This document shows positions 32,778-43,649 of a stretch of 64,000 nt of DNA, in pieces. The stretch is from contig CM035170.1 of the NCBI GenBank assembly GCA_020205615.1, forward strand, positions 30,993,123 to 31,057,122, written 5' to 3'. Source of the DNA: Panax quinquefolius (lineage: Eukaryota; Streptophyta; Magnoliopsida; Apiales; Araliaceae). Position numbers and translations under genes: made by a program. The notes under the pieces are model-generated. The model had not been told where the DNA came from. It did no database searches and was given only the letters and a program-made list of their open reading frames with translations. Every line of letters starts with the position of its first letter. Position 1 is the first letter of the stretch.

Positions 32778-33902
32778 ATTCCCGCTAACTTAAAGATGAT
32801 ATGACCAAGGTACTTGGACACAATAAACTTCATACATCAAGGTATTTTACAAAAATATAACATTCATAAAACTAGCATGCTAAGACCACAAACCAACTGC
32901 ATAGAATAGCGTGCCAGCACTAGTTTTATACTTAGAAAAATTCTGGAATTTCCAGAATTCTGCAAATTTTATTACCAACATGCATGCTTACGATTTTCAT
33001 AACTTGCTCAATTTAACTCCCTTTCTTATGAAATTTGGACAGGTTGTACCTCATGCTACATACTATTTTATAAAATTATAACATACGCTAATCGAGTCAT
33101 CTACACCATGATTCCGAGGCTCCGAAAAACCCCAAAAATCACAGATTTCACATTCAACCAACTTTGAAAATTTTTGTGATTTTGATTCTAGCATGCATGG
33201 GCTTGACTCCTCTTCCGCATCACTTCTACCAACATATATGAACATGCTACAACAAACCAACTCACTAAACTACCATGCTATAAACAAATTGACTACAAAG
33301 AGGCATTTTATCAACATATCGCATACATTCATGAAATATTTGATTCTCTATGTAATTGAAACATGTTTAAACCATACTTTTCATTCCTTATCCTCCTCAT
33401 AACAGAAACCAACAATATTATCATAGCCTCAAGCAAATCAACATAAACCATTTACCACGCTATACATGCTTTTTCACTATTTTTCTTCAAGAACATGAAA
33501 AGAGAGTTTCATAGCTTACCTTTTGGATGAATTTCTCATGTTAATTTGATTATCCTCTTCCTTGCTTGTTAGTTGTTAAGTGATCTCTAGAATACTACCA
33601 CACTATCTATCACTCTCAACTTCTCATGATGCTTACTTGGTGGATTTTTCTTAAAAGAAAAGTGTGTTTGTATATATGTATAGCTTTGTTAGAGTCTTTT
33701 GATTCCCATAACCCCAACTCCCATAACCCCCAACACTAATGATTAGTTACTCACAAGACTTAATAATACAATAATATAGTTAATTAATAGGAAGAATGTG
33801 GGAGTTAGAGAAAATGAATGTGGAGTTAGAAAATAAAAAGAATTTTGATTTTAAGGAATAAAATAAATTACTTCCACCTTAGCTATTATGTAATATACGA
33901 TA

Positions 33903-33934
33903 TACTCCTCCCTTGTCCCAATTTAATAGTCTCA
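33903..33934 (+). repeat. Stowaway-like terminal sequence inside the E5 LTR
   Basis: tactcctcccttgtcccaat and onwards resembles the TACTCCCTCCGTCCC ends of Tc1/mariner MITEs. Also in the other LTR (42954-42985), so it was acquired before E5 transposed. A matching right end is not clear (catgggactat near 34088 may be a remnant). Confidence 0.35.
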
Positions 33935-34514
33935 TGGGTCCATCACCAAATTGATTTCTATTATAAAAAATACATATATTATTTTAATCAATTAATCAAT
34001 TAATAAGTTATTTGACTATTTTACCCTTTGGAACCAAACTTTGCGAACCATATATCGATTCCTACTAAAGTCGACGTTTCGGACGTCATGGGACTATCCG
34101 TTTAGTCAAATTCATCTCTGAAATTCGTAGTTGACTTTTTTCTCAAAAAAGTCAACTGGTTGACTTTGACCAAAAAGTCAATTGTGACACTTTTTCGTGA
34201 TTACAGTCTATCATGACTAATTTTGACGTTCCAGACTCGAATACGCAGTCCGCGTCTCTAAATTTCGCTCCGAACTCCAGCTCGTGATTTAATACCATCC
34301 CATGTAATAAATAGAATAATTCCTTACTTAATCAATTTAAATAGTTAAATAAAACTAAACCAACCATTTAAATACCTCTCATCACATATCTTGAAATAAC
34401 ACATATATGTACAACACATATACATCTAATAAATGAAATCTCCCAAAAGTTTCATATAAATTCGTTTATTAATAATTCTTAAATTACATAAAAAAAAATA
34501 TCTTAGATATTACA

Positions 34515-34526
34515 TTCACCCTCCCT
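34515..34526 (-). other. E5 polypurine tract
   Basis: AGGGAGGGTGAA on the minus strand next to TGTAATATC of the 3' LTR. Confidence 0.85.
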
Positions 34527-35820
34527 TAAAAGGATTCCTTCCCCGGAATCATTACACATCAATGGGACCGATTAGGGTAATTTTTCATCATTTTTTCCTC
34601 GAGTTCCCACGTAGCCTCGTCGGTGTTGTGGTTCCTTAACAGAAGGTATTATCTTCTTTCTTAATACTTGTTCTTTTCTATCGATTATCTGCAATGGGAC
34701 CTCTTCATAGGTTACGTCCTTTTCAAATTGAATAGGTTTATACTCTATGACATGCTTGTAATCCTGCTTATAAGGTCATAGGAAAGAAACATGGAACACG
34801 TTGTGTATATGTTCTAACTCCGGAGGTAAGGCTATTTCATAAGCTACCTCACCCACTCGCCTCAACACTTGAAGGGTCCTATGAATGGGGACTAAGTTTT
34901 CCTTCTTTCCAAATCTCATTTTTCCTTTCCAAGGTGACACTTTCAAAAACACATAAGTGCCGAATATTCGAAATCTCGTTGTTGTCGATGTTGATCTCGC
35001 ATATTTCTTCCGTCGATCTCGAGCCATCACGAGCCTCGCTTCAGATTATTTTGATCACATCTGCAGCTTTGTTGCACCAATTACGCCCTAGCAATTGTCG
35101 TTCTCCCACTTCATCCCAAAGACAATTAAGGCTCGCATTTCCTTCCATATAAAGCTTCATAAGGTGGCATACCGATGCTCGCATGATAACTTGTTATTGT
35201 CACGCAAATTCTACCAATGGTAGGTGATCATCCCAGCTCCCTTTGAAATCCATAATGCATGCTCTCAGCATATCCTCTAACGTTTGAATAGTTCTCTCGC
35301 TCTGCCCATTTGTTTGAGGATGATACGCCGTGCTCAACCTCAGTTGCGTTCCCATGCGTTCTTGAAAACTTCTCCAGAAATTTGTTGTGAACCGCGGATC
35401 GCGATCTGACACAATTGATACAAGTACCTCGTGCCTGGAAACAATATCTTTGATGTAAAGCTTTACCAACTGATCCAAGGTATATCTGATCTTGATTGGC
35501 AAGAAATGCGCTGACTTGGTCAATCGATCAACGATCACCCAAATCGCATCGTAACCCTTCTGCGTGGTTGAAGTCCTACCACGAAGTCCATCGTGATATG
35601 CTCCCATTTCCATTCTCGAATTTCTAAAGGTTGAGTAGCCCGCCTTTCGCTTACGATGTTCCACCTTAACTCACCGGCATGTTAAACACTTCGTCGATGC
35701 ACTCTGCGACTTCTCTTTTCATATTGGGCCACCAATAATGTTGGCGGAGATCCTGATACATCTTTGTGCTTCCCGGGTGAATTGAGTAACTTGAGCTATG
35801 AGCTTCCTGCAAGATTTTTT
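34527..35820 (-). pseudogene. pol: E5 integrase with C-terminal GPF/Y and chromodomain remnants
   Basis: In coding order: the H2C2 zinc module (HPGSTKMYQDLRQHYWW, then a frameshift at the C-x2-C pair, about 35640-35800); the catalytic core in the open frame 35664-35200 with [46 protein letters not shown] (second Asp and Glu present; the first Asp block is blurred by a frameshift near 35600); a broken linker (35199-35031); the C-terminal module in 35030-34776 (SPWKGKMRFGK, GEVAYEIALPP, HNVFHVS); and a frameshifted chromodomain-like tail with YEEVPLQIIDR. Integrates cDNA when intact; as read, it is inactive. Confidence 0.85.
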
Positions 35821-37560
35821 CCTTTAATTTGAACAATCACTGCACCCAAATTCTCTTCTCAAATCTTAATAATCCATCACCCCCATACTGAATTTAAGCT
35901 TTTCTCCATCTAAAATTCTTGTCCTCACCTTCACACATTCCTCATCGCTGCCTTGTACTTCCTTAATTTTGTCCAATAGAGTCTGGATGAGCCTCCATTG
36001 CTGAACAATTTCCCCTCCGGGTCGCCTTGGACTTTTTATCTCGAGTTCCAATCTAGCCATCTCCTTAATTAACTCTTCTTCTCATTAGTTAGCATTGCCA
36101 ACCTACCAACGCCCTTTCTACTTAGCGCATCTCCGCTACCACGCTCGCTTTCCGGATGATACAAGATGTCGCAATCATAATCCTTTATAAGTTCCAACCA
36201 TCTTCTTTGTCTCATATTCAACTCCTTCACGCGTGAAAATATACTTCAGACTTTTATGGTCCGTGTATATTTCACACCTTACACCATATAAATAGTGCCT
36301 CCATATCTTTAAGGCAAATACTACGCATCGCTAATTCCATTATGGGTAGAATATCCCTTCTCGTAATCCTTCAATCGACGCGATGCATCATACGCATAAC
36401 TTTACCATGTCAGCATAAGCACACGCCCAAGTCCTTTGTGTGACGATCACTAAAAATCATGAAGTCACCAGATATCGTCAAGTAAAGACAACACCGGTGC
36501 TTCACTCGATTTTTCTTGAGTTCCTTAAAACTCTCTTCACATTTCTCCGCCCGTGCATAAATTTTACCGACTTCTTCGTTAAATTCGTCAACGTTCCCGC
36601 TATCTTTGAAAAATCTTGGATAAACCGTCTGCAATAGCCTGCTAGTCCTAGGAAACTTCTTACTTCAGTCGATGACTTTGGTTGTTCCCAATTCTGAACC
36701 GATTCCACCTTTGCTGGATCCGCAGAAATTCTGTCCTTGTTGATCACGTGACCCAGAAATTGAACTTTCTCCAACCAGAATTCACACTTCGAGAATTTTG
36801 CGTATAACTTATCCTTCCTCAACGCCTCAACACTAACCTTAAATGTTCAAAGATGATCTTCCGAGTCTTAGAATTGATCAAGATATCATCTATGAACACA
36901 ACTACTTAATTTATCTAAGTATTGCTTGAATACCCGATTCATCATGTCCATAAATGTCATTTGGCATATTTGTTAACCCGAACGACATCACCGGGAACTC
37001 AGAGTGACCGTAATGATCCTCGAACGCTTGTCTTAGGTACATCCTCCTTCCTTACCTTTAACCGGTGATATCCTCATCCTCAAGTCGATCTTGGAAAAAT
37101 ATTTCGCTCCCTTCATTGATCGTAATGGATCATCTATCCTAGGTAATGATACTTGTTCTTAATCGTCACCTTGTTCAACTCTCGATAGTTGATACATAGT
37201 CTCATCGATCCATCCTTCTTTTCACAAATAAAACCGGTGCTCCCCAAGGAGACACACTTTGTTTGATATATTTTCCTATCCAATAACTCTTGCAATCGTA
37301 CCATCAGCTCCTTCATTTCTTCTGGTGCCATTCTGTAAGGGGCTTTCAAAATCGGTGCAGTCCCGTGTGACTAAATCTATAACAAATTCCACCTCCCGAT
37401 CCGTCGGAATTCCTGGCAATTCCTCCAAAAATACATCCGGAAATTCATTCACTATCATATATCTGTCCCCATCTCTATCCACGCTTTGCATTGTCGACGA
37501 TATGGGCCAAATATCCTACACATCCCTTTCTTAGTAACTTCCTTGCTTGCATCATCGCTT
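35821..37560 (-). pseudogene. pol: E5 reverse transcriptase and RNase H
   Basis: In coding order: the pre-RT frame at 37491-37276 (NEFPDVFLEELPGIPTDREVEF); fingers at 37349-37134 ([42 protein letters not shown]); a damaged palm with the catalytic FIDD block at about 36880-36905; connection at 36822-36502 ([45 protein letters not shown]); RNase H traces with TDHKSLKY at about 36230-36275; and the linker frame 36060-35866. Motif order and spacing are complete, so nothing large is deleted, but at least six frame changes separate the pieces. Many of these lie at CAG/CTG-like sites. Confidence 0.83.
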
Positions 37561-38000
37561 TCGACAACTTGAGTGTCTCTTGACCTACTTCCATAGAATG
37601 CTACCTTAGACCGATCTGAGTCCTAAGGCTTATACACTTCTTTTGGCAATCTATCATCGCTCCATGGTTAAATAACCAATCCATTCCTAGAATTACATCA
37701 AATTCTCCTAATTGAATTGGAATTAAATCCATGGGTAACTTATATCCCCTGATGTTTACAACACAATTTCTATAGACATGGCTAACGTGAATCATTTCCT
37801 TATTAACAACTTCTATGTTCATAGGATATTTTAATTCTTCCTGGGGTAAATTTAATCATTGGGAGAATTCATGCGATACGAAGGAACAAGTAGCTCCCAA
37901 ATCAAATAATATGTAAGCAGATATATCATTGATCGGAATGATACGAAACCACATCCCTGGATCCGACCGCATCTTGAACCGTCATGTTGAAAGTCCTTGC
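37561..38000 (-). pseudogene. pol: E5 aspartic protease
   Basis: Active-site segment at about 37875-37915 reads as FDLGATCSFVSHEF: D, G and A are kept, but Leu stands where Ser or Thr is expected. A TGA follows in the same block. The frame 37822-37601 gives VVNIRGYKLPMDLIPIQLGEFDVILGMDWL and IDC, the usual end of a Tekay-type protease. It cleaves Gag-Pol when intact. Position between nucleocapsid and RT agrees with this reading. Confidence 0.8.
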
Positions 38001-38560
38001 TGTTGGTCGATTCTGAGTTGGTGGTCCATTAATCGCGAGATTCCCACCGCTTGGTCCCTTCCTCCATTTCCTCCTGCTTTGTGTTCTTCTTTGGGCAATT
38101 CCTTTTTGATGATCCAATGCTCCACAACAAGCATCCATTTCTCTTTGCGCAGCAATTGGGAGAGATGTGCCCTCTCTTGCATAGATTGAAACAAACATTC
38201 TTTCCTTTTAGATATGCCCCTGAGTGATTCTTCCCACACTCCTTGCATGCCTCTGTTCTCTTCTTTGTTTCCCCTAGTTTTCCCCTAGAGTTTCTCGATT
38301 TGAAATTGTTGCTGCTACTGTTCTTATTGTTCCACTTCCTCTTGTTTGCACCACTACTCACATACCTACCTTCCCCCACAATTCCTCCTTCATTCTTCTT
38401 CTTTTTTTCCTTATTAAATTTCATCAGGGCCTCACTTCCGCCCTCAGCGATTATAGCTTTCTCCAGGAGAGTTGCGAAGCTTTTCGTCTGTAACACCGAG
38501 AGTCTGCTATATAGCCATGGTTTGAGACCCTGCTCAAACCTCCTCGTTTTTCTCTCCTCG
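38001..38560 (-). pseudogene. gag: E5 gag, nucleocapsid part
   Basis: The frame 38496-38029 is Lys- and Asn-rich (KRKWNNKNSSSNN) and carries CKECGKNHSG, then VCFNLCKRGHISPNC. This is the family's zinc knuckle with one codon shifted (CFNLCKRGHISPNC rather than CX2C spacing), so binding is probably impaired as read. The end of the frame continues as chance sequence after a frameshift. Upstream capsid coding lies in 38561-39060. Confidence 0.75.
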
Positions 38561-39569
38561 ATTCGTCGACTGGTGAGGCTTAAACCTCGCCACTGCGTTG
38601 AATTTTATGCATATTGAGGTATCGTCATGTCTTCTTGCTTGACTCAGAATCGCATCTCCATGCGACTCTGCATACTAACCAAAAAATAGTTCTCAAAAAA
38701 GATTTTCTTAAACCCTTCCCAAGGTATCACGCCTTCTCCAGCCCTAGTCTGGTTTGCCTCCCACAAGAAGTTAGCTTCACCCTTCAACATGTAAGTGGCG
38801 AAGATTATTTTCTGATCATCACCTACTCAGGCGATAGTGAACGCCTTTTCGATTTCCTTAACCCAAGTTTGAGCTTCGATGGGTTCAGTGGTTCCTTTGA
38901 ACTCAGGGGGTCCCTCGCTCTTGAAGTCCTTGAAGTGTGCCACCTGGGCCACTGGAGGGTTATTGGCATTCGTGGTTCGATTATGAAGTGCCCCCACTAA
39001 CATGTCTACAAATCTTGCCAGATAGAATTCGGTGGATCCCAAATTCTGCTTCAATTTCTGGTGTTTGACGACGTCTTCCTCTAGCCATCTATCTCCTTAA
39101 AATGAACTTAATGTTATTATCTTATCACTTACTCTATAGAATATATCATTCATAAGAAGAGAACTTAATCATCACATCATATACTTAAATAAAAACATAT
39201 TTATTTATAAACATAACAGCCAAGGTATTTTATCGTCTTATAACATTAAGCCATTTACATCACTTTAAACCAATATACTTGGTAAAAACTGAAACCAAGC
39301 TTATTATTCAAAGATAAGTGTTCTATATGCCAGTAGTAAAAGTTCATCATAATAAACTAAAAGCCCTTTGACCGATGGCGTCCCTCATGCTCCTCATCCG
39401 CTATCTCCAAAGACCAAATTTCTCTGCTTATAACACGTCTGATTCCAATGCTCCTCACTTGGAAAATGATTCACCCTATGTTGGAAACCTTCCATGTCTT
39501 GACTTAAATGTGTACTTCATCTTGTCTATCTTAACCTTCTTATCTCTCACCTCTCCTTCTAACTCGCCA
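38561..39569 (-). pseudogene. gag: E5 gag, capsid part
   Basis: The frame at 39054-38827 holds the start of the capsid: LARFVDMLVGALHNRT, HFKDFKSEGPPEFKGTTEPIEAQTWVKEIEKAF. It then hits a stop, and the following DDQKIIFATYMLKGEANFLWE and GFKKIFF segments are readable in the same region to about 38690. 39055-39569 includes AT-rich sequence (39100-39370) without recognisable protein and the tail of the N-terminal domain (39375-39570) in another frame. Confidence 0.72.
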
Positions 39570-40064
39570 TTAGCTTCTCACCAACACTATGTCTCTCCTC
39601 TCTTCTCCCCAGAATGTGGTAATAATCTGCTTGTCAGTTTGAAGACTCTGAATCCTCGACTCTAACCCATTAATGGTATGCCCCAAGTGGGTCCTAATAG
39701 CTTCTTTCTCATCCTCCAGCCTATCCGCCTTCTGGTCTGATGCCCGCAACTTGTCAGCCAGATCCCCGTTCCTAATTATCAGGTGGTGCACCAATGCCTC
39801 AAGCAATGCTGCAGTTTGCTGCTCCCCCTGATACAGCTCCTTCAACTCATGGACCTTGTCGTCCAACTCCGTAATCCTATCCATCAACTCATCCAATAAA
39901 GTATCCTCAGGTGCTTCTTCCGAGTCCTCCTCGGGCTCCTCTTCCTCTTCAGGATACTCCTCTGGGTCTGAGTCAGCTACTGCCTCAGCTATAGGCTCAG
40001 GTACAGCTGTCACCAACTGCTCACTCACAACGTGAATATCTCTAACCTCCTCTTCTCCTAACAT
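39570..40064 (-). pseudogene. gag: E5 gag N-terminal acidic and coiled-coil domain
   Basis: A 164-codon open frame beginning MLGEEEV, 175 bp from the primer site. Residues about 25-55 are almost entirely Glu, Asp and Pro (DPEEYPEEEEEPEEDSEEAPED). Residues about 56-150 form heptad-like helices (LLDELMDRITELDDKVHEL; DLADKLRASDQKADRLEDEKEAI), a probable coiled coil. It resembles a host structural protein at first sight. Its position just after the primer site, and capsid coding downstream, place it as the gag start. Probable role in particle assembly (inference). Confidence 0.78.
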
Positions 40065-40238
40065 CTTTCCAACAAGAAAAATAACTCAGTTAGTATTTTA
40101 AAATAGATGTTTTTGTTTTTAGGAAAAATAGATTTGACACAACCCCTAGAACTCTATATGAGTTCATCTCTTTATTTTCTCCACTAACTTCCCTAAGGTT
40201 ATAGTCTAAGGTTCCCCACCTAAGGTTTATAACTTATT

Positions 40239-40250
40239 GCTTTAATACCA
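40239..40250 (-). other. E5 primer-binding site
   Basis: TGGTATTAAAGC on the minus strand, two changes from the iMet complement; three bases before the LTR end at 40254. Confidence 0.82.
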
Positions 40251-40253
40251 ACT

Positions 40254-43200
40254 TGTGTCGCCCCCAAATCCGTGTAACATCGATTATAGGACATGGTGCT
40301 CACGATATAATATATATCATCATCTATCTAAGTAACTCTAATAATAATAATAATATTAACTATTACATACTTATTCAAAATAAAGTCCCAAGTCTTTACA
40401 ACCTTTAATAAACTGAAACTTAAACTTAGCGTTTATCGCTACATCACATCATATGCGGAAATATAATTATTACATAAATAACTCTCATCATTTCATCTTA
40501 GACTTTCCTTTGTCTTTTGCTCGAGCCCTCGCCAATTATAAATTAATCGAAAAGGTTTAAGCAAGAATGAGCACAAATTGCCCAAAGAAGTATATAAAGT
40601 AGTTTGAGAACATACATTAGAAGTAAAAGCATTAGTATGAATATTTCTCAACAGTTGAAATAAATATCAAGAGATAAACTGGAATATCAAGATAAGAGTT
40701 CTGGAATTCTCAATAGCATACTAAGGGCTGTTAGATACCCTGAACATTACTTTGTTTCATCAAAAACCATCAAACGGTTTAACAATCAAATAGATTGTAA
40801 ACGATCTCTGCAAGTACTCCAGGTGATCAGCTTATCGTACCCTACATTGTGCACAAGTATAAAGTTTAAACGTATAAGCGTAAATATAATGGGACTATAT
40901 GCCCGTCATCAGTTACCCGTTATCCGGGTTGTTCATCTTTGTATTTATACGGGACCTCACCAAAGCAATTTGGATTGGTAAACATCAAATAGCTTCAAAG
41001 GATTTGAATTGTTTAAACAATATACTATGTTTGCATCAATAACATCTAGCTGGGATGAAAACTAGAAAGCATGATTGAATATAGTTCATTAAGGGAATAC
41101 GAACTTTAAAGTATAGCAGTTGCAATAGGAACTGAATAATCATCAATAACGTTTCGCATCACAATTGAAGTTATAGAACTTTACAATAAAGGAGCTTGCA
41201 CAAATGATTAATTAATCACAAGCCCAAACTTACCCTCACTGCAATCAACTAAATAAGAGTTGAATAAATTCATAATGAAAAATAGGGTAAGAAACTTGCC
41301 TTGATCGTTGTTTACCAATAACAGATTAACAGCTTACAGCTATCTGCACTTCACGTGCCCTACACAATTGTATAATCACGCACATCAACTATTAGCAACA
41401 CATAGTAGTTGTAATATAAACTTTACTCTAAAATTTTTAGAGTTTACTCTACGATTTTCACTGACTCTATGATTTTTAGAGTTTACTCTACAATTTTCAT
41501 TGACTCTACGATTTTTGAGTTTACTCTACGATTTTCACTGACTCTACGATTTTCATTGACTCTACGATTTTCACTGACTCTACGATTTTCAGAGTTTATT
41601 CTACGATTTTTGAGTTTACTCTACGATTTTCACTGACTCTACGATTTTCATTGACTCTACGATTTTTACTCTACGATTTTCACTGACTCTACGATTTTCA
41701 GAGACTCTACGATTTTTACTTGACTCTCACGATTTTCACCGACTCTTTTTTACTCTACGATTTTCACTGACTCTACGATTTTCAGAGTTTACTCTACAAT
41801 TTTCACTGACTCTACGATTTTATTCCCGCTAACTTAAAGATGATATGACCAAGATACTTGGACACAATGAACTTCATACATCAAGGTATTTTACAAAAAT
41901 ATAACATTCATAAAACTAGCATGCTAAGACCACAAACCAATCAAGATAGAAAAGCGTGCAAAGACTAGTTTTATACTTAGAAAAATTCGAATTTCCGCAC
42001 TCGCAAATTTTATTACCAAAGATGCATGCTTACTATTTTCATAACTTGCTCAATTTAACTCCCTTTCTTATGAAATTTGGACAGGTTGTACCTCATGCTA
42101 CATACTATTTTATAAAATTATAACATACGCTAATCGAGTCATCTACACCATGATTCTGAGGCTCCGAAAAACCCCAAAAATCACAGATTTCACATTCAAC
42201 CAACTTTGAAAATTTTTGTGATTTTGATTCTAGCATGTATGGGCTTGACTCCTACTGTCCAGATCACTTCTACCAACATATATGAACATGCTACAACAAA
42301 CCAACTCACTAAATTACCATGCTATGAACAAATTGACTATAAAGAGGCATTTTATCAACATATCCCATACATTCATGAAATATTTGATTCTCTATGTAAT
42401 TGAAACATGTTTAAACCATACTTTTTATTCCTTATCCTCCTCATAATGTAAACCAACAATATTATCATAGCCTTACGAAAATCAACATAAACCATTTACC
42501 ATGGCTATACATGCTTTTTTCACTATTTTTCTTCAAGAACATGAAAAAGAGAGTTTTATAGCTTACCTTTTTGATGAATTTCCTTAAGTTAATTTGATTA
42601 TCCTTCTTCCTTGCTTGTTAGTTGTTAAGTGATCTCTAGAATACTACCACACTATCTATCACTCTCAACTTCTCTGCATGATGCTTACTTGGTGGAATTT
42701 TCTTAAAAGAAAAGTGTGTTTGTATATATGTATAGCTTTGTTAGAGTCTTTTGATTCCCATAACCCCAACTCCCATAACCCCCAACACTAATGATTAGTT
42801 ACTCACAATACTTAATAATACAATAATATAGTTAATTAATAGGAAGAATGTGGGAGTTAGAGAAAATGAATGTGGGAGTTAGAAAATAAAAAGAATTTTG
42901 ATTTTAAGGAATAAAATAAATTACTTCCACCTTAGCTATTATGTAATATACGATACTCCTCCCTTGTCCCAATTTAATAGTCTCATGGGTCCATCGGTTC
43001 AAATTTCTTTATCTATAAAAAAAAATACATATATTATTTTAATCAATTAATCAATTAATAAGTTATTTGACTATTTTACCATTTGGAACCAAACTTTGCA
43101 AACCATATATCGATTCCTACTAAAGTCGACGTACCGGACGTCATGGGACTATCCGTTTAGTCAAATTCATCTCTGAAATTCGCAATTGACTTTTTTCTCA

Positions 43201-43575
43201 AAAAAGTCAACTGGTTGACTTTGACCAAAAAGTCAATTGTGACACTTTTTCGTGATTACAGTCTATCCTGACTAATTTCGACGTTCCAGACTCGAATACG
43301 CAGTCCGCGTCTCTAAATTTCGCTCCGAACTCTAGCTCGTGATTTAATATCATCCCGTGTAATAAATATAATAAATAGAATAATTCCCTACTTAATCTAT
43401 TTAAATAGTTAAATAAAACTAAACCAACCATTTAAATACATCTCATCACATATCTTGAAATAACATATATATACAACACATATACATCTAATAAATGAAA
43501 TCTCCCAAAAGTTTCATATAAATTCGTTTATTAATAATTCTTAAATTACATAAAAAAAATATCTCGGATATTACA
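40254..43575 (-). repeat. E5 5' LTR
   Basis: 3322 bp, ends TGTGTCGCC (plus-strand left) and ATTACA (right). Same feature order as the 3' LTR, with the array at 41423-41821 and the MITE-like stretch at 42954-42985. Small differences from the other LTR concentrate at CAG/CTG sites. Confidence 0.92.
41423..41821. repeat. CTCTACGATTTTCA tandem array, E5 5' LTR
   Basis: Longer version of 32452-32777, including irregular units near 41716-41757 (tgactctcacgattttcaccgactc). Confidence 0.88.
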
Positions 43576-43580
43576 GTAAC
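43576..43580 (+). other. Target-site duplication of E5, right copy
   Basis: GTAAC; see 31284-31288. Confidence 0.93.
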
Positions 43581-43649
43581 AATTATTGAGTAGTGCCTTC
43601 CTACGTAAGAATCAATAATTCAAAAATACTGTGCAAAACTGCGTGCTAC
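43581..43649 (-). repeat. E4 outer LTR, short remainder
   Basis: aattattgagtagtgcc...ttcctacgtaagaatcaataattc matches 25675 onwards of the inner LTR, which proves that E5 sits inside the E4 LTR. It ends with GCTAC before E6. Confidence 0.82.

Larger units (their letters stand above)
31289..34514 (-). repeat. E5 3' LTR
   Basis: 3226 bp, aligning along its whole length with 40254-43575. Contains the CTCTACGATTTTCA array (32452-32777) and a Stowaway-like end (33903-33934). No gene; a peptide-like frame near 33193 is a chance frame. Confidence 0.92.
31289..43575 (-). mobile_element. E5: complete two-LTR chromovirus of a second family
   Basis: 12.3 kb with target duplication GTAAC. On the minus strand: 5' LTR (40254-43575), iMet-type primer site (40239-40250), gag, protease, RT, RNase H, integrase, PPT (34515-34526) and 3' LTR (31289-34514). 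LTR ends are TGTAATATC...GGGGGCGTCACA. Structure and residues (acidic coiled-coil gag N-terminus, GMDWL protease end, chromodomain-like tail) fit the Tekay/Del group, but the LTRs are unrelated to those of E1, E4, E6 and E7. Coding capacity is broken by many frameshifts as read. Confidence 0.9.

Noticed and set aside
39570..40064. Acidic coiled-coil protein resembling a host gene
   Set aside because: Position directly after the E5 primer site and ahead of capsid coding identifies it as the N-terminal part of E5 gag.
42206..42403. 65-codon frame with a signal-peptide-like start (secreted peptide?)
   Set aside because: Within the E5 LTR, lacks an ATG at its stated start (TTG there), and the other LTR has a broken version at 33170-33360.
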